NCBI GenBank assembly: GCA_934456315.1
Contig: CAKSHG010000014.1
Span: 1 to 22,553, forward strand
DNA: 22,553 bases
Reading direction: 5' to 3'
Origin: an uncultured Oscillospiraceae bacterium
GTDB lineage: Bacteria; Bacillota; Clostridia; Oscillospirales; Ruminococcaceae
The translations under genes were made by a program, and so were the position numbers. This document shows, piece by piece, positions 1-7,845 of this stretch; positions within the stretch are counted from its first letter, which is position 1; the number at the start of each line of letters is the position of its first letter. Under the pieces are notes generated by a model. That model worked only from the letters and a program-made list of their open reading frames with translations. It made no database searches and was not told where the DNA came from.

Positions 1-30
1 TGCAGAGAGAATTTTTCTATTATCCGTGTA

Positions 31-60
31 TTGACATTAGCAGTATTTATATGTTATAAT
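31..60 (+). promoter_or_regulatory. Sigma-A promoter of the first gene
   Basis: TTGACA (31-36) and TATAAT (55-60) are separated by 18 bases, and TG at 52-53 makes an extended -10. Both hexamers match the consensus. Transcription would begin near 67, leaving a leader of about 75 bases before the ATG at 142. Confidence 0.85.
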
Positions 61-141
61 CAATATGGTGAACTGCACACATAACAAAAAGGCAGGCAGG
101 GAGTAAACCCTTAAAAATCACAGTTGGAGGGGACGACACCC

Positions 142-1335
142 ATGACAAAAAACGGAGCCGATTCAGGCAACACTAACCAGACCGTCGCTGTGCAGTCACA
201 GGACGGCGAAAACATCGGTCTTACCTACCCCAGAAGGGCGGCGGGACTGGTCAAAAAAGGTCGGGCACGTTTCGTGAACGACAATACTATTCGTCTGACA
301 GGCGTGTCCGATGTAATACATACGGAGGACATCAAGATGGATAATATAAATACCCTTAACGAAAACAAGAACGAACAGCGCGTAAACAGACTCCTTTTCA
401 ATGCGAGGGAGTGGTCTTTCAACAAGGACTGCCAGAAGTCCAACGTTGGAAACCGCAGCTTCATGCAGGGACCTGACGGAGAACTCGCTGAAGCCTACAC
501 CATCGGTGACTGGAGCTACAAATGGACGGAGATCGTTTCAAAAAACCTGATACTGCCCAAGAACACCACGCACACGTTAACGTTCTGGCTCAACGGCGGC
601 GAAAACGACAGAAATGACGAAGTCTGCCGGTTCGTAGTAGTTTACAACAACGACTGCGATAACTGCTATACCTATAACCTCAACCGCAATTTCATAAAGC
701 CGCTCAAAAAGGTCAACGGCTGGGAGCTGTACGAGATACCGTTCATCACCGGAGATAACGAATACACCCAGCTGCGGTTCGTGGCTATGAGAGCGTACAT
801 GACGGTGCTTTCCGCGAAGCCTGCTGAAGCATACGCGGACCTGCCGGACAGCGTCGACGAATTCGAAAGCGAACGTCCGCAGCGGCACAACATCGTGTTC
901 GCAGACGGCTGGCCCACGAATACATGGTACTCTACCAGGGAGCTGCGCAAAAAATACGGCAACAATAACGCCGCAGCAGGCAATGTCCAGCAGCCTGTTG
1001 GTAACTTTGGCATCAGGGACATACGGGCACAGGCTGACGCTCTGGTCGGAACCACGACAAACACGATCGGAGAGATCACCGATAAGGTGAACAGCATGGC
1101 GGGCGTTTCTGCCACTCTGAGTTTTGAAATAAGTCAGGCGGTGAGCGAAGCACTGAACGGCGTTGGAAACCCCAACGATGTTGATGTTGAAGAAATTTGC
1201 AGCAATATCGTGGAACAATTCAGCGACAGAATAGAAAGCATGGTCGATGAAATAACCACCGCAGTAGAAGGAATGACAGGCGCATTTGAAGAGATGCGCG
1301 ATTCTCTTGACGACATCAGCGAGAACCAAGGGTAA
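142..1335 (+). CDS. Unknown protein with basic TYPRRAxGLVKKGRARF motif
   Basis: I cannot assign a function. The 397-residue product has no signal peptide or membrane segment, so it is probably cytoplasmic. Residues 28-45 read TYPRRAAGLVKKGRARFV, a short basic motif that I recall near the N-terminus of many uncharacterised clostridial proteins. Residues 85-270 are rich in aromatic residues and beta-like strands (for example WSYKW, LTFWLNGG, FVVVYNN, WELYEIPF) and resemble a beta-sandwich, perhaps binding carbohydrate or protein. After a Gly/Asn/Ala-rich linker (273-290), residues 293-397 are acidic and helical with a methyl-accepting-protein-like character. I chose the ATG at 142 because GGAGGGG lies 9 bases upstream; an in-frame TTG at 124 overlaps that site. 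The gene has its own promoter and a hairpin after its stop, so it is probably monocistronic. Confidence 0.85.
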   Translation: MTKNGADSGNTNQTVAVQSQDGENIGLTYPRRAAGLVKKGRARFVNDNTIRLTGVSDVIHTEDIKMDNINTLNENKNEQRVNRLLFNAREWSFNKDCQKSNVGNRSFMQGPDGELAEAYTIGDWSYKWTEIVSKNLILPKNTTHTLTFWLNGGENDRNDEVCRFVVVYNNDCDNCYTYNLNRNFIKPLKKVNGWELYEIPFITGDNEYTQLRFVAMRAYMTVLSAKPAEAYADLPDSVDEFESERPQRHNIVFADGWPTNTWYSTRELRKKYGNNNAAAGNVQQPVGNFGIRDIRAQADALVGTTTNTIGEITDKVNSMAGVSATLSFEISQAVSEALNGVGNPNDVDVEEICSNIVEQFSDRIESMVDEITTAVEGMTGAFEEMRDSLDDISENQG

Positions 1336-1357
1336 TATCCACAATTAAATACGACCG

Positions 1358-1379
1358 CCCCCTTGCGAAAGCAAGGGGG
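1358..1379 (+). terminator. Probable terminator after the first gene
   Basis: CCCCCTTGC (1358-1366) and GCAAGGGGG (1371-1379) pair perfectly around a GAAA tetraloop. The hairpin starts 22 bases after the stop codon. The following bases, TCAATTGTTCT, are only moderately T-rich, so intrinsic termination is likely but not certain. Confidence 0.6.
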
Positions 1380-1385
1380 TCAATT

Positions 1386-1412
1386 GTTCTGACTTCGATT
1401 TATTGTCAGAAC
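1386..1412 (+). repeat. Inverted repeat GTTCTGAC / GTCAGAAC
   Basis: A perfect 8-base inverted repeat (1386-1393 and 1405-1412) with an 11-base centre lies between the terminator hairpin and the promoter of the next gene. It could be an operator or a second hairpin for transcripts from the left; the sequence does not decide. Confidence 0.5.
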
Positions 1413-1450
1413 TAACAACGAAGCACGCCAAACATTGGTCAATTTGACAC

Positions 1451-1479
1451 TTGACAAGGGATTCGAATATTGTTATAAT
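1451..1479 (+). promoter_or_regulatory. Consensus sigma-A promoter of the small secreted protein
   Basis: TTGACA at 1451-1456, a 17-base spacer and TATAAT at 1474-1479, with TG at 1471-1472, match the consensus throughout. A second TTGACA overlaps just upstream (1444-1449) but its spacing of 24 is too long for this -10. Confidence 0.88.
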
Positions 1480-1485
1480 ACAATC

Positions 1486-1501
1486 ACACCAATGGTGGTG
1501 T
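1486..1501 (+). promoter_or_regulatory. Hairpin or operator at the transcription start
   Basis: ACACCA (1486-1491) and TGGTGT (1496-1501) form a perfect inverted repeat around ATGG, starting about 7 bases after the -10. It would either form a stem at the very 5' end of the mRNA, which often stabilises transcripts, or be a repressor site. Either role is inference. Confidence 0.5.
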
Positions 1502-1525
1502 CAATATAATAACGGAGGTAATATA

Positions 1526-1951
1526 ATGAAAAAGAAGATTCTACCCAAAATGACGGCTTTTATTATAATGCTGTCTGTACTGACGCTAAGCTTAAGCGTA
1601 TATGCTGCCGATACATTTAATACGATTTATTCAGGCACACTAAAAGCCTCAAATAAGGTTTATATGACCATATCATCAGATGATGTATCAATGACAAAGG
1701 TCATATACCCAAACGGTAACGGTAATAGTTTCTTAACAATATCCAATGCATCATCGTTCAAATTTAATTCACTAGAATTCGTAGCCTCATATTCAGGTAA
1801 CGGTAAATTCACTGACTATGATGGTAAATTTCTTTCAACGGCAATAGGACCGATCATTATTGAAACTCGCGACATTACGCCCAAGTATGTATTCGGTTTC
1901 CTAACTGGTGTAACCATTGTCTATAACGACATGACTTACAGCAGTACATAA
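1526..1951 (+). CDS. Small secreted protein of unknown function
   Basis: The 141-residue product begins with a clear signal peptide: MKKK, a hydrophobic core at about residues 9-24, and a VYA site after which cleavage would leave ADTFNT. The mature part of about 114 residues is Ser/Thr/Tyr-rich and beta-like, with no cysteine and no second membrane segment, so it is probably exported and free or loosely wall-bound. I recognise no family. The ATG at 1526 is chosen because GGAGG lies 7 bases upstream and the signal peptide starts there. The gene is visibly richer in A and T than its neighbours (ata, tta, aat, aaa and gta codons are common), which hints at horizontal acquisition. The lipoprotein gene follows after 36 bases without a terminator, so the two are probably cotranscribed. 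Confidence 0.8.
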   Translation: MKKKILPKMTAFIIMLSVLTLSLSVYAADTFNTIYSGTLKASNKVYMTISSDDVSMTKVIYPNGNGNSFLTISNASSFKFNSLEFVASYSGNGKFTDYDGKFLSTAIGPIIIETRDITPKYVFGFLTGVTIVYNDMTYSST

Positions 1952-1987
1952 TAACCATTGCAATTTGATTTACAAGGAGGATCAATT

Positions 1988-2482
1988 ATGAAGAAAACTA
2001 TCTTATCCCTCACAGTACTGTTTTCGCTGGCGCTCACAGGCTGTGTCGCCGCCTCTGCCGATGATAATCACCCGGCAGGCGGGCATTCCGAAGTGGACGT
2101 TGACCTCGCGGACGGTTACTACACCAATGACAAAGACAACAGCTATATTCACATCACAGACGGTAAAATAGAGCTCTGCGGATACGACATTGAGAGTGAA
2201 ATAAGAAAAGAATACGACAGCATAACCGATGATAAGGTAAGCTTTGAAGAATACCTTGCTAATTCCGAGGAGCTGTTTGAGGAAAAGACAAAGCTACAGT
2301 CTTTCACCCCGGTATGCTTTAATAAAATGGGCGAAAATGGCGAGGACATGACGCTGCTTGTTGTGAATTACGATTTCGCCAAAGACAATGGGACCTACAC
2401 AGGGTACACCCTAAACCCCGATGGTACGATAAAAATACTTGACAACACCTACTCATTCAGTTCTACGGAGCTAACTGACTGA
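1988..2482 (+). CDS. Small lipoprotein of unknown function
   Basis: The 164-residue product starts with a lipoprotein signal: MKKT, a hydrophobic stretch, and the lipobox LTGC with the modifiable Cys at residue 18. The mature protein would be anchored on the outer face of the membrane. It is acidic (many Asp and Glu) with a short region DGYYTNDKDNSYIHITDGKI that resembles the start of small bacterial lipoproteins reporting or binding at the surface, but I can name no family. One further Cys pair could be at about residues 69 and 117. The ATG at 1988 is preceded by AAGGAGG with 7 bases of spacing. It lies 36 bases after the secreted-protein gene and before a strong terminator, so it closes that two-gene unit. 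Confidence 0.82.
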   Translation: MKKTILSLTVLFSLALTGCVAASADDNHPAGGHSEVDVDLADGYYTNDKDNSYIHITDGKIELCGYDIESEIRKEYDSITDDKVSFEEYLANSEELFEEKTKLQSFTPVCFNKMGENGEDMTLLVVNYDFAKDNGTYTGYTLNPDGTIKILDNTYSFSSTELTD

Positions 2483-2501
2483 CAGCTTATCCGTCCACCT
2501 G

Positions 2502-2532
2502 CACGCCATGTATTATCATGGCGTGTTTTTTT
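2502..2532 (+). terminator. Rho-independent terminator of the secreted protein-lipoprotein unit
   Basis: CACGCCATG (2502-2510) and CATGGCGTG (2517-2525) pair perfectly around TATTAT and are followed directly by seven T residues. This is a textbook intrinsic terminator 20 bases after the lipoprotein stop. Confidence 0.93.
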
Positions 2533-2544
2533 ATATAAAGGACT

Positions 2545-2600
2545 AATATTCCGGAATATTTCCGCAATAAATTCCCACAATATTGCTGTTGAATTTATTG
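2545..2600 (+). promoter_or_regulatory. Cluster of three dyads before the exporter operon
   Basis: AATATTCCGGAATATT (2545-2560) is a perfect 16-base palindrome. Directly after it, CAATAAATTC (2565-2574) pairs perfectly with GAATTTATTG (2591-2600), and the loop holds the palindrome CAATATTG (2578-2585). The last arm touches the ribosome binding site AAAGGA at 2601-2606. The first palindrome is a candidate operator and the second dyad could hinder ribosome access. I see no convincing -35/-10 pair here. Confidence 0.5.
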
Positions 2601-2615
2601 AAAGGAATGAAGCCC

Positions 2616-3557
2616 ATGAAGAAATATATAGCCCTCGCAATAGCCTGCGCCGTTCTGACTGCGGGAGTGTCATACCTCCCCGCAGCCGTCGAGGCCAGCG
2701 TACCCGCAGCCGTGTCCATCTCCCCGACCGAGGTGTACTACAGCGAAACAATAAACACCAGCGGCTCCCTGTGCTACATCGGGCAGGGTGACGTTACCTC
2801 TGCCCTGCCGCTGGTGCTTAGCGAATTTGCGGTCGGAGAGGGAGATCATGTCGAAGTCGGCGATGTGATAGCCCGGGTAGACCGCAAGGCGTCCGAAACG
2901 TTCATCAGCAGCCTTGGCAAGGTATCCCAGCTTGCCGCCGCTACGGCAAGCCTGTCTACCGCGATGTCGCTTATCCCCGATGAAGTGACCGCCGACCGCG
3001 CTGGTACAGTTATCTCCACTGCGGGCGCAGGCGCGGCAGTGGAGTCCGGAACAAGCATTGCGACCATCGCGGGAACTGACTCACTGGTGCTTGCCGCCGC
3101 CGTCAGCGAGCTGAATATTGCAAGGATAGAAACCGGCCAGCCGGTGGAGTTCACACTCTCCGCCTACCCCGACGATGTGTTCACCGGAAAAGTTTCTAAA
3201 ATTGCCGGCTCTGCCCGCAGCCAGTACAGCGGAGCGGTACTCGAAACCGTCGTGGACGTGCTGATAACCCCCGACGACGATGACTCGCGGCTGCGCTCCG
3301 GTCTTACGGCAGACGTGCGGTTTCAGCTCTCCGACCCGCGGAAAATATGCGTGCTCCCCTATAACGCTATAGGTCAGGACGAGGAGGGAGAATACGTCTA
3401 CCTGCTGGAAAACGGCGCCGCAGTCAAGCACAAAATTTTCACCGGAGCGGAATTTGCCGACGGAACCGAGGTAATAAAAGGAGCCACCATCTCCGATAAA
3501 GTATTTCTCGACCCCGAGGACATTTCCCTAAGCCGCTATGTGAGGATAGAACAATGA
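2616..3557 (+). CDS. Efflux membrane-fusion (HlyD/MacA-like) adaptor
   Basis: The 313-residue product is an extracellular adaptor for an ABC exporter. It has an N-terminal signal or anchor helix (about 4-25). Two half-lipoyl motifs follow, EFAVGEGDHVEVGDVIARVD at about 71-90 and DRAGTVISTAGAGAAVESGT at about 130-149, joined by a helical hairpin of only some 35 residues, much shorter than in Gram-negative MacA, as expected without a TolC partner. The beta-barrel domain (about 155-240) contains the family-typical pattern GQPVEFTLSAYPDDVFTGKVSKI and GLTADVRF. A membrane-proximal domain (VLPYNAI...) ends the protein. ATG 2616 is preceded by AAAGGA at 9 bases; an upstream in-frame ATG at 2607 has no site. 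The stop overlaps the permease start (ATGA), so the two are translationally coupled. Confidence 0.87.
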   Translation: MKKYIALAIACAVLTAGVSYLPAAVEASVPAAVSISPTEVYYSETINTSGSLCYIGQGDVTSALPLVLSEFAVGEGDHVEVGDVIARVDRKASETFISSLGKVSQLAAATASLSTAMSLIPDEVTADRAGTVISTAGAGAAVESGTSIATIAGTDSLVLAAAVSELNIARIETGQPVEFTLSAYPDDVFTGKVSKIAGSARSQYSGAVLETVVDVLITPDDDDSRLRSGLTADVRFQLSDPRKICVLPYNAIGQDEEGEYVYLLENGAAVKHKIFTGAEFADGTEVIKGATISDKVFLDPEDISLSRYVRIEQ

Positions 3558-4732
3558 GCATACTTTCCACCCTGACGAGCATATTCCGCAGCCGTACACG
3601 CTCCCTGCTGACGATGGCAGGGATAGCGGTCGGCGTTTTCTCCGTGGTGATGGTGTCCACCGTTGGCACGATAGGCACCCAGGAAGTAAGCTCGACGCTG
3701 ATAACTATGGGCGTGGATACGCTGCTGGTACAGGCGGCGAACAAGAGCGTTTCCGTGACCCTGACAGACGACGATGTTTCCCTTGTCCGCAGAGTTGACG
3801 GCGTGAACGACGTCATGCCGCTCATGGCGTCCATGACCGAGGCGAAGATGATAGGCAGGCGGCTTGACTGCTACGTCTGGGGAGTCGACAAATCAGCGGA
3901 CCGGCTGATATCCCTTGAAGCCAAGCATGGCAGGCTGATAAACAACAGCGACTCCGCCGCGAATCTCAAGGTATGCGTTATCGACGAGCAGTTTGCGCAG
4001 CGCTCCTACGGCAGAAGCAACATTGTCGGAAAGAAGCTCAACATCTTCCTTGGCGGGAAATATCACGAATTCGAGATAATCGGCGTGGCAAGCTCCGGGC
4101 TGTCTAGCCTGCAAGGCATGCTGTCGAATATCATGCCGGGGTTCATGTATATCCCGATAAGCACCATGCAGCAGCTCACCGGACGCTCCACCTACGACAA
4201 ACTTGCGGTAAAGATATCCGACATGGATACTGACCAACCGGTCGTGGAGGCCGTCAGCGCCGCCCTGGACCGCGCCAACAACACCACCGACGGTTACATC
4301 GTCAACAATCTGCTCTCACAGAAATCACAGCTTGACGATATTCTTAGTATCGTTACCACCGCGCTGTCGCTGGTAGCCGGGATATCCCTTGCAGTATCCG
4401 GTATCTCGATAATGACAACAATGCTGATGAGCGTCACAGAACGCACCCGTGAGATCGGGATCAAACGCTCCATCGGCGCGACCAGCCTGGATATCTGCCG
4501 GGAGTTCCTCGCGGAAAGCGTACTGCTTACGATACTCGGCAGCGCCGCCGGAACCGCCGCCGGGCTTCTCATTTCCGGTATCGGCTGCATTATCGTGGGC
4601 GTTCCTTTTCAGGTAAATCCCGCAATGATAGGCGTCGCAGCGCTTGCCTCCGGAGTGGTGGGCGCACTGTTCGGAGCCTATCCGGCTTACAAGGCGGCTT
4701 CCCTAGACCCGGTGGAAGCCCTGCGAATGTAA
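3554..4732 (+). CDS. MacB/FtsX-type ABC transporter permease
   Basis: The 392-residue product has the architecture of MacB-type permeases: a first membrane helix at about 18-38 (LLTMAGIAVGVFSVVMVST), an extracellular domain at about 40-260 containing the MacB_PCD-like region, then three membrane helices at about 265-290, 318-345 and 355-378. The coupling motif TERTREIGIKRSIGAT (about 295-310) contacts the ATPase, and the C-terminal YPAYKAASLDPVEALRM is characteristic. It begins 4 bases inside the adaptor gene. No ATP-binding subunit lies next to it, although this permease type needs one, so an unlinked ATPase must serve it if it is functional. The substrate is unknown; peptides, lipids and antimicrobial compounds are typical for the family. 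Confidence 0.92.
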   Translation: MSILSTLTSIFRSRTRSLLTMAGIAVGVFSVVMVSTVGTIGTQEVSSTLITMGVDTLLVQAANKSVSVTLTDDDVSLVRRVDGVNDVMPLMASMTEAKMIGRRLDCYVWGVDKSADRLISLEAKHGRLINNSDSAANLKVCVIDEQFAQRSYGRSNIVGKKLNIFLGGKYHEFEIIGVASSGLSSLQGMLSNIMPGFMYIPISTMQQLTGRSTYDKLAVKISDMDTDQPVVEAVSAALDRANNTTDGYIVNNLLSQKSQLDDILSIVTTALSLVAGISLAVSGISIMTTMLMSVTERTREIGIKRSIGATSLDICREFLAESVLLTILGSAAGTAAGLLISGIGCIIVGVPFQVNPAMIGVAALASGVVGALFGAYPAYKAASLDPVEALRM

Positions 4733-4743
4733 CAAAGCAAGAG

Positions 4744-4773
4744 AAAAGGCAGAGCCTGACGGCCCTGCCTTTT
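4744..4773. terminator. Probable bidirectional terminator between convergent genes
   Basis: AAAAGGCAG (4744-4752) pairs with CTGCCTTTT (4765-4773), with an inner stem GCC/GGC and a TGAC loop. It has T-rich tails on both strands and lies between the permease and the RCC1-repeat gene, whose ends face each other. Confidence 0.75.
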
Positions 4774-4854
4774 CCATTTATATTGGGGGGAGAGAGGTTA
4801 TCGTGAAATACGGTAATACATGCGCCTGAAAACGCGCTCTCCGATTGGTAAACC

Positions 4855-7845
4855 TTACTTAGCCTTGATCTTGTAGATCTTGGAGGCATTGGAATACAGC
4901 TTCTTGCCGTTGATGGTGACATAGGACTTGACATAGTAGTAATATATCTTGCCCTTGACAGCCGTGCCGTCAGTAAATGTCATATCGTCAGGGTCGTCAG
5001 AAACTATATTGGTGAGGGACTTGCCCTTGCCCTTTGCGGAGTTGCGGCGGTATACCTCGTAACCCTCTGCGTAATCCGAAAGATCCCACTCGAGCACGAT
5101 ACCGTCCGTTGTGGACTTTCTGTAGGTGATCACAGGCTTTGACGGACGAACCTTTACGGTTATGGTGCGCGTCTTTGCCGGATTGGACTTTGCGGTAATG
5201 GTGATCTTTGCAGAACCTGCGGAAACCGCTGTTACAGTACCGTTCTCATCAACGACCGCTACATCTTCATTTGATGAAGAATAAAGCAGGGTTTTGTCAG
5301 TCGCTGCTTCGGGATATATCTTTGCGGTGATGGTAAATTTGCCGTCAACATCGAGCGTCTTGGTCTTTGCCGGATTAACGGAGAAGCTGGAGATAGGCGT
5401 AGAAACATTCACCGTGCACTGCGCGGTAAGACCGTTGCTTGTCTTAGCTGTGATGACTGCGGTGCCGTTCTTCACTGCCTTAACTGAACCAGTGCTGGTC
5501 ACAGTTGCGATCGTGGTATCAGAGCTGCTCCAGGTAACGCTCTTATCCGTTGCATTGTCAGGAGCAACTGTCGCTGTAAGCTTTGCAGTTGCATTGGGCT
5601 TGAGAGTGATCTCGGTCTTGTCAAGCGATACGCTTTCCGCCGGAACCGCCTGTACAGGCTTCTGGCACAGACCGTCCTTGATAACGGTTTCCGGCTGGGA
5701 CTTCAGACCGCCCTTGCCGTTGCCGCACTGTCCGTATGTATTGTCGCCCCAGCAATAGAGCTTGCTGTCATAGGAAATATATCCTGCGAAATCGCCGCCA
5801 AGGCTTGCCGTGCTGACATTTCCCTTGGTGATCTTTGCAAAGGTCTTTCTGGATTTTGCAGTTCCGTCGCCAAGCTGACTGGACGCATTGTTGCCGCTAA
5901 GATAGATGTCGCCGGAATTAGTCAGAACAGCGGAGAATTTCTCAGATGAGAAAACCTTGTTGGAGTCGACATACACCTTAGTCGGGTATCTAAGTCTGGA
6001 AGAATCATCGCCAAGCTGTCCGTAATAATTATCGCCCCAGGCGTATACATTGCCGTCATATGCGACAGCAATTGTGTGGCTGCCCTCTGCCGCAACAGAC
6101 GCAATGCTGATGGGATTATCCTTAGAATCGGTAACATTTATGAGCTCGGGAACATCAACGATCCTTGTCGTGGTGTCGCCGCCAAGCTGCTTTGCGCTGT
6201 TGCTGCCCCAGCCATAAAGCTCGCCGCCGCTGGTTATAGCAACGCAGTGATTGTCGCCCGCCGCAATGTCATAAATAGCCGGCAGCTTATCATACAGCAG
6301 TTCAGGATACTTTACAACGCTTCCGCATGTTGAAAGTCTGCCAGAGGAGTTAATGCCCCAGCCATACACCTGACCGCCGATAAGAGCGATCGCGTAGTCA
6401 TTCTGGAATTCGATCTTATCGATCGTCATGCTTGAAAGATATTCATTCTCGGTAGGCTTATTGACTATGCTTGTCTTGGTCTTTTCGCCGAGGAGGTAAC
6501 TGCTGTTATCCCCGAAAACATATACAGCATCATTTACCAGCTGAACAATGGTGACCTTGTTGCCGCACCAAACGTTTGAAGCAGCGTAGTCAAGCTTGAC
6601 ACGGGTCGGAGTGCTTCTTACATTGTAGTCGCCCTGTCCGAGCTGGCCCTTATCATTGTTGCCCCAGGTATAAAGTACGCCATCGGTATTGATAGCAGCG
6701 GCATGATCCTTACCAGCCGAGAACACGGATACATTGCCCATCGCATAAACAGGAGTTGCTGCAATTGAGCTTGCCGAAGTGAACAGCTCTCCGGATACGC
6801 CTGCGCCTACACTGGAAACATATCCGTTGTTCTTCAGCATAAGTGAATGATGATGTCCAAGCGCGATAGAAACTACGCCGTTGGTGACTCTCTCCGGAGA
6901 ATACACGTCGGCGGTATCGCCGTTGTGCAGCTGACCGGATTCATTGCTGCCCCATGTATAAAGTACCCCGCCTGAAACAGCGCCGGAAGAATTTCCGCCT
7001 GCAAATACTGCGTCAGCATTCTTTACAGTTGTTGATATAAAATCGGAGCTTCCGGTGTAATCGTCAACGCCAAGCTGACCATTTTCATTGGAGCCGGAAG
7101 TCTTTACAGAACCATCGGCCATAAGAATAACGGAGTGTTCGTCGCCCGCCTCGGCGTCGACTGCGCCCTTTTCAATAACGACTTTCAGGTATGTGTAATC
7201 CCTGTAGTTACCGGTGCCGAGCTGACCGTTTTCGTTATTGCCGCAGCCATATACTGCGCCGTCCTTGGATACTACCAGGGTAAATCCGTCGCCGGCAGTA
7301 ACGTCCACAGCGTCCTTCATGAGCTCTGTAACGGAGTTTTTCAGCGAATTGGTCGCAAATCCAAGCTCGCCGTATTCGTTTCTGCCCCAACCTACTGCGG
7401 TGCCGTCCTCAAGCAGGGCAACGGTATGTCCGTCGCCAGTGCTGACCTGCTTGACGTTATCCATTATCTTTGTCGGCTTGCTGATGACTGCTCCTGAAAC
7501 GGAGTTCGACACCTGACCGTCAGAGTTGTCGCCCCAGCCGTAAAGCGTTCCGTTTTTATCTATCGCGAAACTTACGTCCTCGTTTGCATCAACGTAGACG
7601 ATATTATCCATGATCTTCTCGCCGCTGGAGCTGGACTTATCCGTTCCGACGCCAAGCTGACCCTTGCTGTTGTCGCCCGCTGCCCACAGTGACATGTCGC
7701 TCTTTATGACAAGACTCTGATTCTCGCCGACTGCGATAGTTGTGGTGCTTAGCTGCGATTCTGCCGCCGCTGCACTGACAGGTATCATAGTGATGACCTG
7801 CGCCGCACAAAGCGAAATCGCGATAGTCTTCGCTTTTCTGCTCAT
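4855..7845 (-). CDS. Secreted RCC1-repeat protein with Ig-like and Fn3-like domains
   Basis: The 996-residue product is exported. It has a signal peptide (about 1-28, ending SAAAA). Residues of about 40-725 hold fourteen RCC1-type units that I can count by the core W/G-G-[DNS]-N-x-x-G-Q-L-G (for example GDNSKGQLG, GRNEYGELG, GNNENGQLG, GDNTYGQCG), which would fold as two seven-bladed propellers. Two bacterial Ig-like domains (Big_2) follow at about 737-815 (SVTWSSSDTTIATV, GSVKAVKNGTAVITA) and 816-899, then a fibronectin-III-like end at about 900-996 with EGYEVYRR and YYYYVKSY. No LPxTG, dockerin or membrane anchor is present. The role is unknown; such proteins are usually thought of as surface adhesins or binding proteins. 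The ATG at 7845 follows GGAGGGAG at 5 bases; an upstream in-frame ATG at 7860 overlaps that site. Confidence 0.9.
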   Translation of the reverse strand: MSRKAKTIAISLCAAQVITMIPVSAAAAESQLSTTTIAVGENQSLVIKSDMSLWAAGDNSKGQLGVGTDKSSSSGEKIMDNIVYVDANEDVSFAIDKNGTLYGWGDNSDGQVSNSVSGAVISKPTKIMDNVKQVSTGDGHTVALLEDGTAVGWGRNEYGELGFATNSLKNSVTELMKDAVDVTAGDGFTLVVSKDGAVYGCGNNENGQLGTGNYRDYTYLKVVIEKGAVDAEAGDEHSVILMADGSVKTSGSNENGQLGVDDYTGSSDFISTTVKNADAVFAGGNSSGAVSGGVLYTWGSNESGQLHNGDTADVYSPERVTNGVVSIALGHHHSLMLKNNGYVSSVGAGVSGELFTSASSIAATPVYAMGNVSVFSAGKDHAAAINTDGVLYTWGNNDKGQLGQGDYNVRSTPTRVKLDYAASNVWCGNKVTIVQLVNDAVYVFGDNSSYLLGEKTKTSIVNKPTENEYLSSMTIDKIEFQNDYAIALIGGQVYGWGINSSGRLSTCGSVVKYPELLYDKLPAIYDIAAGDNHCVAITSGGELYGWGSNSAKQLGGDTTTRIVDVPELINVTDSKDNPISIASVAAEGSHTIAVAYDGNVYAWGDNYYGQLGDDSSRLRYPTKVYVDSNKVFSSEKFSAVLTNSGDIYLSGNNASSQLGDGTAKSRKTFAKITKGNVSTASLGGDFAGYISYDSKLYCWGDNTYGQCGNGKGGLKSQPETVIKDGLCQKPVQAVPAESVSLDKTEITLKPNATAKLTATVAPDNATDKSVTWSSSDTTIATVTSTGSVKAVKNGTAVITAKTSNGLTAQCTVNVSTPISSFSVNPAKTKTLDVDGKFTITAKIYPEAATDKTLLYSSSNEDVAVVDENGTVTAVSAGSAKITITAKSNPAKTRTITVKVRPSKPVITYRKSTTDGIVLEWDLSDYAEGYEVYRRNSAKGKGKSLTNIVSDDPDDMTFTDGTAVKGKIYYYYVKSYVTINGKKLYSNASKIYKIKAK

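Noticed and set aside
577..1344. Open frame of 255 codons on the minus strand opposite the first gene
   Set aside because: It has no ribosome binding site or family-like sequence and is the antisense shadow of a gene with promoter, good start and terminator.
1526..2482. Toxin-antitoxin or bacteriocin-immunity pair
   Set aside because: Both products carry export signals and neither resembles a known toxin, antitoxin or immunity protein; the pairing alone is not evidence.
4590..4934. Minus-strand frame across the permease end and the RCC1-gene end
   Set aside because: It crosses a terminator hairpin between convergent genes and has no start signal.
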